Shown: in pieces, positions 1 to 7,800 of the stretch
Layout: every line of letters begins with the position of its first letter
Position numbering within the stretch: position 1 is the first letter of the stretch
Assembly (NCBI GenBank): GCA_021443045.1
Contig: JABUUT010000033.1
Coordinates: 48,031 to 55,964 of the forward strand
DNA: 7,934 nt
Direction of reading: 5' to 3'
Origin: Fibrobacteraceae bacterium
Lineage (GTDB): Bacteria > Fibrobacterota > Fibrobacteria > Fibrobacterales > Fibrobacteraceae
Notes under the pieces: generated by a model
Told to the model about the DNA's origin: nothing
The model's input: only the letters and a program-made list of their open reading frames with translations
Databases searched by the model: none
Made by a program: the position numbers and the translations under genes

Positions 1-13
1 CGGCCTTTGGCCG
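1..13. repeat. Perfect short inverted repeat at left edge
   Basis: CGGCC-TTT-GGCCG forms a 5-bp all-GC stem with a 3-base loop in otherwise AT-rich DNA. It may be the hairpin of a terminator belonging to a gene left of the window. There is no immediate T-run on the + strand (the bases that follow are TACCCTG), and the window edge hides any extension of the stem, so its role is uncertain. No upstream coding frame can be identified. Confidence 0.4.
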
Positions 14-52
14 TACCCTGAAGATGCTTTTTAGTGTTAAAAACAGTGGAAA

Positions 53-80
53 TTGAGAGATAAATGCTGGGAAATATGTA
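53..80 (+). promoter_or_regulatory. Weak sigma70-like promoter candidate for the hydrolase gene
   Basis: TTGAGA (53-58) and TATGTA (75-80) are separated by 16 bases and lie about 50 bases upstream of the GTG start at 130. The match to consensus is only moderate, and in AT-rich DNA such matches arise by chance. It is listed because the leader contains no better pair. Confidence 0.2.
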
Positions 81-118
81 TTTTTAGAGGTGCCCCTTAA
101 ATTAAATTGTAGAAAAAT

Positions 119-122
119 GGAG
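119..122 (+). promoter_or_regulatory. Ribosome binding site fixing the GTG start at 130
   Basis: GGAG lies 7 bases before the GTG at 130. An in-frame TAA at 103-105 excludes a distant upstream start, and no ATG lies in frame between them. The GTG is followed at once by Lys-Lys and a hydrophobic stretch, as expected for a signal peptide, so the start is well supported. Confidence 0.7.
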
Positions 123-129
123 TTGGATT

Positions 130-3100
130 GTGAAAAAATTGGCACTTGTTCTCGTTGCTGTTATAGACGTTTATGCTTTAGAGGATTGGAATTCTGCTGT
201 AGCGGAAATTTTGCCTAGTTTTTCTGACAAGACTGAACTGTCATATGTGGATAAAATTTCTCTTCCTGGAGCGAAGGCCGGTGAAGATTTGATTTATGAT
301 ATTGATAAGGATATTTACATTTTAAATGACCATTGCAATGATATTGTTGATGAAACTGGAAAAAATTTTAAAGAAGGTGTTTTCTCTGTAACATCGTTAT
401 CGGAGGAACTTAGCAAAGCGACGGATTATGATGGGATTGATCGCTGGCATTGGATGTTAAAATATTCAATGCAATATACAATAACCTGTGGCAACCATAT
501 TACGTATAAGGGAATTTTTGCTTGGCGTGTTCAATTATGGTCATGTAAAATTGGATGCGATTCCGATCAAGATACAAAAACTTATTCGTTGGATGTTGGT
601 ACATATGACTATTCAACGAATACATTTGAACCACACCGTTCTCGTGCTAAAACTGATGGAAAAAATGTTGTCCCAATAAGCAACTTGATTGCTGCATGGA
701 ATGGTCGTGAGGTTGCCCTCCCTAAATATGAAGGTGGAACAGGTAGATTGACTGTTCCTGTGATTCTTGTTTCCGGCTTTAATGCAGATTATAGGAATAC
801 ATGGGGAGTCGAAATACCTAATAAAGATAAAGGTAGTGATGAATTTCAAAAAGGGTTGGTTTCGGGTTATGTAAATGGTGGTTTGCCAGATATTTTGGCA
901 CGTTATCAAGGACTTGATGTTAGCGAACAGGGAATTAATTCTAATGGGATATATTTTTTTAATGCTCCAGTTGATGCGGAAGGTGAGCAACCATCCCCTA
1001 AATGGGTTGATAAAGATGCAGTAAATTCTATATCCTACTCTTTTTATGAGAGATTGAAAGAGACTTTAACTCAACATTTTGGAGATGAGTGGGAAAAGAA
1101 TGATTTACTAAAAATAGATATTGTTGGTCATAGCCAGGGCGGCCTTGTTGTTCGCGAAATGTTAAGAGGCCTGCGAGAAGAATGCAGGGATTGCCCTGTT
1201 GGAAGCGCTAATGCTGCAAATCATATTAGAAAATTGGTTACAGTAAATACACCACATTTGGGAACGCCGGTAGCAGATTCAAGAAGCGTCTTGCAAACAA
1301 TGCCTGATTATACAGCGGTCCTGGAATTACTTGAGGATTTAGAAAATCAACATAATTTGGAAGAAGAAACTTACGAATCGCGAAAAGATAAGGGAATGTC
1401 TGAAGAAGAAATATATGAACCCGTTGTTAATCGAGATAAAACGCTGGTTACTGCAGATGTAGATGTCAATTGGGGAAGATTGGCTAGTGAAGGTGCAAAA
1501 GGAGCATGGGACAATGATTGGTACAAAAATGCTCTGATTGTCGCTTTGGGTGGCGTTGAAGCGGCTTCAGCACTAACTGCTGTAGGGACGATTGTTGGTT
1601 TGAATACTGATGTTTCAATGAAGTTGAAAGGAAATTATTTAGGCGATTACGAAACAGATACGAGAAAGAAAAACTTGACTACGTCTCATGATTATAAGAC
1701 CCTAAAATTCAAGAATTTTAGTTTAAAAGCTATTCGAGATGAGGCTTGGAATATGCATTCCAAAGGTCAACACCTTGGTACTCAAGCGAGCTTTATTACA
1801 GGGTTATATTCATATCCGACTTTACCTAATGGAAATAAGCTCGTGATGCAACCGATGTATTCGTATGATATGAGTGGCTTAAAGCAATATTTGTTGGGTC
1901 AAATTCAAGAAAACGCGACGGAATTTTGTTCTGGTGATGAAGATCAAAAAAATTATTGTGTAGATGCTTTGCAAATTTTAAGTCAATATGTAAAAAGCAC
2001 GGAAGATGTTGAACTTGAAAATGTTGAAGGAATTTATGAAATAACTAAATTTTTAAATTCTTTAATGCGGCAATGGCTTTCAAAATCGGATTTGTTGGTT
2101 CCTGTGGAAAGCCAAACTTTTGGGTATGCTGTTGATGAAAAAGGAAATCTTGAATCTGGGCCGTGGGATGCCATTCCGGAATTCCATAAACCAAGGAAAT
2201 ATAACATCTATAAAGCGCAAACGCCGAATGTATTGCCAGTAAATATGGTTGCTCATGGGGAATTTATAGGACAAATGAATTATGGCGAAATTGATTTTTT
2301 AGATGCATCAATTAAATCAACTCACATTCCTGGAGCATCTCGAATGGGGTTGGATCTTTTGTGTGCGCTTGACACTTATCTCTGTCAAGACAATATGAAC
2401 GATGATGATTTTTTAAAAATTCCTCAAATTGTAAGCCGAGGAATTGTTGTTGGACCAAATGGAACAACTATGACGGTAGCAATTCAAGAACTTAGTGTTT
2501 CAGGCGATTTTAACATTAAACCATTATATTTATCGACTAATTTTCAAGGTGTGGGTTTGATAAATGGCAATGTTCCTGTTCTTGTTGCCGCATTTGACCC
2601 AAATTATGGAACTTATGTATGGTATGAAGATGAAAATGGTCATGAACATTTTGAAACATTATCCAACAATAGAGTGCGGTGGCAGGTTGGTGTAAGAAAA
2701 GTAAATGGGGTTGTTGAAGTTTTTGCCAATACATATGAAGGGCGTATCAAAACATTGGTGGTTCCTGTAAAGACGCAAAATAATACTATTGTCCAAGTTT
2801 ATGGCGATGGATCGTCATCTATGGTTGCTCCCGTTTTTGCTGGTTCGGGAATAGCAACGAATCCGGAAACGCAAGAGAGTTCTGAAGTAGCCACAAAGTG
2901 CAAGGATAATTTAGGAGACGTGGCTGTAGTCCATTATGAAGCAGGATTGGCAGAAAAGAATACATCTCGCCCTAGAATTATTGTTGCTAATGTTGGTGAT
3001 AAACCTATAAACGGGTTTAAAGTTGCCTATTATTTTACTGGAGATCCGGCAAGAGTACCGGTGGTTAATCTTGACTATCCAAATTATCCTGTTAATATGG

Positions 3101-3804
3101 AACATTTGGGTGGGGATAAATGGCGATTTGTAATAGATCTTTCAAATGAAGTATTGCTACCGAAATTAGCGCATCCCAATAAGGATGGCTATCAGATACG
3201 CCTTCATTATTACAGGTACGATGAGGATTGGAATCATCGATATGATTATTCTGCAGATTATAATGTTGGATCTCCGAAGATTAATGACAAAATTGTTGTC
3301 TATGATTTAGAAGGCAATATATTGTGGGGTGTTCCGCCTTCGATTCCCAATGATGCCGTGACGATAGAGAAAAAATCAGTTGACTTGATTTTTGCCGATG
3401 CTGGAGAATACGAAAATAATGTATTTAAACCTGAATTTACAATTGTAAATACAGGTTCCACAGCATTGAAAAACTACAAAATTCGGTGCTACATTTCTGC
3501 TCCCAAGGGATATTTTTTTGAAACCCCAACAGATGATTGGTATACCCCCGAATCAACTCCATCTTTAACAAATATTGCAGAAAATATATGGATGCTGGAA
3601 ATTGCGTTCAATGAACATATTCTATATCCAGGACAGAGTGTTTTTTCTGGAAATATTGGTATTCATTTGAAAAACTGGAATAAATTTGACAAAAGTCTAT
3701 TAGGTTTAGTTGTTGTTGATGAAAACGGAGAAATCCTATGGGGTTCTCCATGGAATGGTTCTGGAGTTGTACTAAATCAGGAGTATGCAAATGTGCAAAG
3801 ATAA
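130..3804 (+). CDS. Exported lipase/esterase-type alpha/beta-hydrolase with two C-terminal CBM3-like domains
   Basis: This 1224-residue protein probably hydrolyses an ester, either of a lipid or of an acylated polymer, outside the cytoplasm; the substrate is not readable from sequence. Residues 1-16 (MKKLALVLV..., ending VYA) look like a short signal peptide, oddly with an Asp at 13. Residues about 17-205 are unassigned. The hydrolase core starts near VILVSGFN (211-218). The nucleophile motif GHSQGG puts Ser335 as catalytic, followed by NTPHLGTP (373-380), typical of PGAP1/LCAT-like lipases. Asp654 in SDLLVPVES is the likely acid; His732 (STHIPG), or less likely His709, is the likely base. 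The interval from about 385 to 640 is a large insertion that may form a lid. Residues about 770-905 are beta-rich. Two CBM3-like domains follow (about 931-1070 and 1083-1208), each ending in an ILWG strand. The 12 cysteines include several close pairs, which fits an oxidising location. The 3' end overlaps the lipoprotein gene. The hydrolase class is firm, the substrate unknown. Confidence 0.85.
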   Translation: MKKLALVLVAVIDVYALEDWNSAVAEILPSFSDKTELSYVDKISLPGAKAGEDLIYDIDKDIYILNDHCNDIVDETGKNFKEGVFSVTSLSEELSKATDYDGIDRWHWMLKYSMQYTITCGNHITYKGIFAWRVQLWSCKIGCDSDQDTKTYSLDVGTYDYSTNTFEPHRSRAKTDGKNVVPISNLIAAWNGREVALPKYEGGTGRLTVPVILVSGFNADYRNTWGVEIPNKDKGSDEFQKGLVSGYVNGGLPDILARYQGLDVSEQGINSNGIYFFNAPVDAEGEQPSPKWVDKDAVNSISYSFYERLKETLTQHFGDEWEKNDLLKIDIVGHSQGGLVVREMLRGLREECRDCPVGSANAANHIRKLVTVNTPHLGTPVADSRSVLQTMPDYTAVLELLEDLENQHNLEEETYESRKDKGMSEEEIYEPVVNRDKTLVTADVDVNWGRLASEGAKGAWDNDWYKNALIVALGGVEAASALTAVGTIVGLNTDVSMKLKGNYLGDYETDTRKKNLTTSHDYKTLKFKNFSLKAIRDEAWNMHSKGQHLGTQASFITGLYSYPTLPNGNKLVMQPMYSYDMSGLKQYLLGQIQENATEFCSGDEDQKNYCVDALQILSQYVKSTEDVELENVEGIYEITKFLNSLMRQWLSKSDLLVPVESQTFGYAVDEKGNLESGPWDAIPEFHKPRKYNIYKAQTPNVLPVNMVAHGEFIGQMNYGEIDFLDASIKSTHIPGASRMGLDLLCALDTYLCQDNMNDDDFLKIPQIVSRGIVVGPNGTTMTVAIQELSVSGDFNIKPLYLSTNFQGVGLINGNVPVLVAAFDPNYGTYVWYEDENGHEHFETLSNNRVRWQVGVRKVNGVVEVFANTYEGRIKTLVVPVKTQNNTIVQVYGDGSSSMVAPVFAGSGIATNPETQESSEVATKCKDNLGDVAVVHYEAGLAEKNTSRPRIIVANVGDKPINGFKVAYYFTGDPARVPVVNLDYPNYPVNMEHLGGDKWRFVIDLSNEVLLPKLAHPNKDGYQIRLHYYRYDEDWNHRYDYSADYNVGSPKINDKIVVYDLEGNILWGVPPSIPNDAVTIEKKSVDLIFADAGEYENNVFKPEFTIVNTGSTALKNYKIRCYISAPKGYFFETPTDDWYTPESTPSLTNIAENIWMLEIAFNEHILYPGQSVFSGNIGIHLKNWNKFDKSLLGLVVVDENGEILWGSPWNGSGVVLNQEYANVQR
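2920..3753 (+). repeat. Tandem CBM3-like beta-sandwich domains within the hydrolase
   Basis: Two divergent copies of one protein domain lie side by side at the C-terminus of the hydrolase. Copy 1 (residues about 931-1070) has VANVGDKPINGF, AYYF, IRLHYYRYDEDW and GNILWG. Copy 2 (about 1083-1208) has IVNTGSTALKNY, IRCYIS, IGIHLKNWNKFD and GEILWG. The order of landmarks (N-x-G turn, strand ending in Tyr/Cys-Tyr, a late H...W strand and a final LWG strand) parallels family 3 carbohydrate-binding modules, which have 'NTGSSAI', 'RYYY', 'NDW' and 'VLVWG' in the same order. Cellulose binding is inferred from this resemblance; binding-face residues were not verified. Confidence 0.6.
3779..3783 (+). 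promoter_or_regulatory. Ribosome binding site inside the hydrolase 3' end that selects ATG 3791
   Basis: AGGAG ends only 1 base before the first ATG (3785) but 7 bases before the second in-frame ATG (3791). Normal spacing therefore favours 3791. The site lies inside the coding sequence of the upstream hydrolase, so the lipoprotein is probably translated by coupling as ribosomes finish the hydrolase. Confidence 0.65.
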
Positions 3805-4588
3805 AATCATTCTATTTGTTTTCTTTGTGATAGCCAGTGCTCTTGCTGGATGTGCCGTAACCTCCTCTGGAAATGTGGTGGGAGAATCCGCAGCGGTTAA
3901 ATATTCAACGGACGAAAAAAAATATCGTATTGCTGAAATTGGAATGATGTTTGCGGCTGCCGGAGAAAAACGCCGTATTTCTTCATTACACAGCGACGTT
4001 GAAATATCGGGTGGTTCCTTAAATTTGAGAGCAAGCCTCATTTCGTTAAACTATTCTCTGTTGGGGCAGAAAGGAGGTTTGTTTATTTCAGTCCCAATGA
4101 CGATACCATTGGATATGGGAATTCGCCCTAGTTTTGTACAATGGGTAGGACCGGTTTATTTGGGCGCAGGTGTTTCGTTTGTGGGAGGCTTCTACCCCAA
4201 TGAACAGAATGATGACTATGAGACGGAGGCTGATGATTCCTTTGGACGTTTTGATGGATTTATTCTCTATAATTTTGGTGGTGGAACCATGATTGATATC
4301 GGAGAAAAGTTTGCTTTAGGCGTCTATGTGAACTACGAAAGGATGGCGTTGAATAGTGGTGGGTCAAATGTAAAAGGATATGGTTTTTACTTGGATATTG
4401 TGGACGAAACTCATGGGAAAGAAAATTTACCAGAGTATGCTAAGCGAGCCAATGTGATGACCTTGGGCTTGAATGCTTTTATCAAGATGAAGAATCCTCT
4501 TGGCTTCTATGCCGAATATAGTCCCGGAAAATTGATGTATAATGATGATTGGTGGAAATTCCGTGTAGGAACTGTTTTACTTTATTGA
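3791..4588 (+). CDS. Putative outer-membrane lipoprotein with a barrel-like beta-rich body, function unknown
   Basis: From ATG 3791 the product is 265 residues (267 from ATG 3785). The N-terminus is a lipoprotein signal: Lys3 and Lys5, a hydrophobic run IILFVFFVIASA, then lipobox LAGC with Cys21 (codon 3851-3853) as the lipidation site. The residue after Cys is Ala, so there is no Asp +2 retention signal, which fits outer-membrane sorting. The body consists of alternating hydrophobic and polar segments with many Gly and aromatic residues (for example YLGAGVSFVGGFYP, FALGVYVNYERM, PLGFYAEYSPGK), and it ends FRVGTVLLY with a terminal aromatic residue like a barrel beta-signal. I recognise no named family. 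The gene overlaps the hydrolase by 14 bases and is followed by a terminator, so the pair is almost certainly one transcript. A role as anchor, secretion aid or surface partner of the hydrolase is inferred from position. A soluble periplasmic beta-protein remains possible. Confidence 0.85.
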   Translation: MCKDKIILFVFFVIASALAGCAVTSSGNVVGESAAVKYSTDEKKYRIAEIGMMFAAAGEKRRISSLHSDVEISGGSLNLRASLISLNYSLLGQKGGLFISVPMTIPLDMGIRPSFVQWVGPVYLGAGVSFVGGFYPNEQNDDYETEADDSFGRFDGFILYNFGGGTMIDIGEKFALGVYVNYERMALNSGGSNVKGYGFYLDIVDETHGKENLPEYAKRANVMTLGLNAFIKMKNPLGFYAEYSPGKLMYNDDWWKFRVGTVLLY

Positions 4589-4600
4589 TTCCGTAAAGAC

Positions 4601-4639
4601 TTAAAGACCTCGGCATTTCTGTCGAGGCCTTTAATTTTT
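4601..4639 (+). terminator. Rho-independent terminator after the hydrolase-lipoprotein unit
   Basis: The 5' arm 4601-4614 (TTAAAGACCTCGGC) pairs with the 3' arm 4621-4634 (GTCGAGGCCTTTAA), with one A-C mismatch and one G-T wobble. A short AT-rich loop closes the stem and TTTTT (4635-4639) follows. It begins 12 bases after the lipoprotein stop codon, so it separates this transcript from the downstream peptidase gene. Confidence 0.85.
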
Positions 4640-4705
4640 GCGATGCTAAATCCTTAGCCTTAATCCGTTGAGACAGAATTTAAACCAGGATAACCCTTTC
4701 TCATT

Positions 4706-4727
4706 CTGTTGTTTATCTTAACAACAG
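4706..4727. promoter_or_regulatory. 8-bp inverted repeat in the peptidase gene leader, possible operator
   Basis: CTGTTGTT (4706-4713) and AACAACAG (4720-4727) form a perfect inverted repeat around a 6-base spacer. It lies about 40 bases upstream of the candidate -10 at 4769, where a regulator could bind as a dimer. It has no T-run on the + strand and is AT-rich, so it is a poor terminator. The rest of 4640-4802 shows no coding frame and no RNA gene that I can recognise. Confidence 0.35.
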
Positions 4728-4765
4728 GAATTGTTAATCTTTCTGTAATGTTATCTCGGATAATG

Positions 4766-4774
4766 TGTTATATT
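4766..4774 (+). promoter_or_regulatory. Candidate extended -10 promoter of the peptidase gene
   Basis: TGTTATATT matches the extended -10 form TGn-TATATT, with the hexamer at 4769-4774. No convincing -35 lies 16-18 bases upstream, which extended -10 promoters can tolerate. GATAAT (4759-4764) is an alternative -10. The position, downstream of a terminator and 28 bases before the GTG start, suits an independent promoter. Confidence 0.35.
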
Positions 4775-4791
4775 TATTGTGGGTTGTAAAA

Positions 4792-4797
4792 AAGGAG
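4792..4797 (+). promoter_or_regulatory. Strong ribosome binding site fixing the GTG start at 4803
   Basis: AAGGAG ends 5 bases before the GTG at 4803. An in-frame TAA at 4761-4763 bounds the frame upstream, and the only other candidate, GTG 4779, lacks a Shine-Dalgarno. The chosen start puts a signal peptide exactly at the N-terminus. Confidence 0.8.
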
Positions 4798-4802
4798 TTA
4801 GG

Positions 4803-7800
4803 GTGAAAATCTGTTATGGCTCGCTTTGGAGCGTACTGTTGTGCTTGGTCTCTTTCGTATGGTCTAGCGAGCCTATCCGCATAGAAGTGAAGGACGAGCA
4901 ACCTGGCAATAATGACATGCTGGGATTGCGGATGCGCATCATAAACAATTCGGGTCAGCAATACAATGGTATACAGGTCAGGTATTATCTGAAGAAACGT
5001 TCAACAGACAACTTTGTTTTAGAAAATTATTACTTGAATGGACTTTCTGCAAATTTGGAACAAGTTGATAGCACGACTGTAACCTTGTATGTCGGGATTC
5101 CTATTCTCGGGCAAGGAAATATTCCTGATGCCGATGGGATAAGCGTAGGGGTTCATAGCCAGAATTGGGAGCCTATGCAAAAAGGAGACCTGCCTAATTA
5201 TCCGGGCCGCACGTTTGCTGAACCTGTTGGTTATGGGATTTATCTAGGTGACAGTCTGATTGCCGGCAAGCCCTTGTCGCTTGATTCCTTAAATGGAACT
5301 CTAAAACTTCGATTTGTCGGAATTCGGCCCGAAACCGCTGATTCTCAATCTGCTTGGGTCCAACTCCAAAACCATGGTGACACCCCTATTTCCATGAATG
5401 ATGAGAAAATCAAGGATGCTGCAAACAATACGCATTCTTTAGGCGATTTGACTATCGATGCGAAATCTACATTACGAGTGTGCAACGGCTCTGTTTCAAC
5501 TTGTGCTGACGATAGTCTTGTGATGAGTATTCCAGGGCTTTCTTTCGGAAAAGTTGGCGAATTTGTTCTTTATCAAGATTCTGTACCGCTAGATTATATC
5601 GCTTGGGGTGCTCGGGGCAATTTTGCCGATTCTCCTGAATTTGAAAATAAAGATATGGGTCTAGAATATTTCTTTAACACCTCGGAAGAACCTGTTCTAG
5701 GTCCTGTTTCTGTTTATCGCAAGGGCGATTTTTTCCGTGCGGTTATCAAAAATGGAACAGACTCAATCATTAGCTGGAGTAAGTTCCGTGAAAATATGGT
5801 CGGTTTGAGCATCTCCCAATGGCCCTATGCGGAGCCGTTCGTTCTTTGGGATGGCAGTTCCGTTTACAAGCGAGACGGTGAAGAAACTATGTTGACCTGG
5901 ATTCCTTCCGCAGGGGCTAAGTCATATAAGGTCTCCGTCTTGAAGGCAAACGATTCAAGTGTGGTGTATCAAGGTTATACTCAAAGGACAAAATTGCCGC
6001 TGCAACTGCCCGCAGGTGAATACCTATGGCTTGTTATTCCTATTGAAGCGGATGAGGAAGGATTGTCGCGACCTGATTATTTTGAATCATGGGAATCTGA
6101 TATACCATCTGAATTTCATTGTAGGTTTACAGTGCATGTGCTGCCGGAGTCTGTGGAACCGGAAATTGACCTGCATGTTGAACCGCTTGCGGCCCGCAAG
6201 GATTCGTATATGCTTGACCTCAAATGGGGTGAACATATTCTTGACGCGGAATGGGACAGACCGCACAATTCTTCGGGATATGTGGATCAATATGGCAATC
6301 GTCGGTTTGCCGATCCTAAACATTTTTACTACGATGCAGAAGAAAGCTGGCGATGTTGGGCTGTTGCCACTGCAGAGTTGAACCATTTTTACGGCGGAAA
6401 CCTGACGCAGGATGAGATAAGGTATCATTATATGGTAGACGTGAAGTATGGTGAAAATCGCATTCTTAATACTTTTCCACATGGAGAAGAGGGGGCTGGA
6501 TTCTTTCATTTAGTTGCACCATGGGCGTTAAATATTGAAAATGTGGAACATTTTGGTTGGACTTATTATCCAGATGATTCTGATGATTTTTTTTCATTTT
6601 CAGGCATGAGAATGACCGATAATGAAATTCTTGCGGCCTTGAATGCGGGGTATCCTGTTATGATTTGGGAAGGAACCCATATTATGTTGGTTGATGCAGC
6701 AATTAAAGCAAGCGGAGCTCCTTATGGTTATGAGGGCGAGGAGGGATATATCTATCGTTTCCACAATATTGACAACGATGGGACTATATCATGGAAACCT
6801 ATTTGGCCTCGGGCAACAGAGGCATATTATATTCTTCGGAATCCAAGAGAAATCAACAGAACTGTAAAAATGTCAGAACTTTACACAGATACCAATGGCA
6901 ATGGAATTATGGATTTTGATGAGGTATTTGATGCGGATAAGGATGGACTTATAGATTTTGATGAATATTACCGGTTCGACACTTATCATAAAAATCTTGA
7001 TTATGATGCAAACGGAAACGGAAAACTTGATTTTGGAGAATACCGCCAGTTTGCAATTGTTCAAGCGGAATTAAATCGTGATTATGATCAAGACGGCATT
7101 TGGGATAAAACAGAAATTATGTCATATACGATTCGTGAGAACTATCCAGAAGGTGGTTTTGGGGTACGCAAGGAAATATTCGCAGATATTGATGGCGATG
7201 GCCTGCGAGCGGAGAAAGATTCTGATTCTGATAACGACGGAAAACTGGATGGCGAAGAAGATGTGAACCACAATGGTTTAAAAGATGAACTAGAAACAGA
7301 TGTCTATATCAAGGATGACAACCAGTTTGTAGTGACAGCGGATATTGCAAGTGCAACGCTTTATGCGTTATCCGAGCTAAATTATAATGATGGCGTCGTC
7401 TGTTATAATGAGGGTATGCCAACTGGATTCTGTAGTATCGCTTCTGCGGCTCAGGAAATTTCAGGTGAAGATTATTCTGTTAAAGTTGGGGCGAGGGCTA
7501 CGGTTGGAGACGTTTATTCAAAAGGGCGGGTCCTACTTCGTAGCAATACACATGTTCGTGGTGAAATTATCCTTGCGGGTTCTTCTAATGTAAGTGACAT
7601 TTACATCCAAAACGGGTCAATTCTAGATAATGGGATTACGAATATCTCTTATGCTACTTGGAATTCGCATTTCTTAGCGCAAAATTACGATTTGGACAGT
7701 TATTCTATTTCTTCAAAACCTAATCTATTTATTCGAAATGGTGAAGTAGGAACATTGAATCCCGGTTATTATTCAACGGTGAAAGTTGAAGCTGGTGGAC

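Noticed and set aside
117..218. 33-codon open frame from ATG 117, with several Cys, overlapping the hydrolase start
   Set aside because: It has no Shine-Dalgarno of its own (GGAG lies inside it), and its codons merely read the hydrolase signal-peptide region in another phase.
3772..4041. 89-residue minus-strand open frame over the lipoprotein start
   Set aside because: It is antisense to a clear lipobox-bearing gene and has no supporting start signals.
4734..4961. 75-residue minus-strand open frame across the peptidase promoter and start
   Set aside because: It overlaps the strong ribosome binding site and signal peptide codons on the other strand. The product shows no family feature.
5959..6381. 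140-residue + strand open frame in another phase of the peptidase gene
   Set aside because: Its composition is rich in Cys, Arg and Met, typical of an out-of-phase shadow. The true frame continues unbroken through it.
6087..6509. 140-residue open frame on the minus strand
   Set aside because: It lies fully inside the peptidase gene, has no Shine-Dalgarno of note, and encodes a sequence without domain character. The + frame here carries the catalytic Cys motif.
6888..7295. Reading the calcium loops as a dockerin
   Set aside because: Dockerins have two loops of about 22 residues with conserved helices. Seven loops with irregular, partly abutting spacing fit EF-hand/thrombospondin-3 repeats better.
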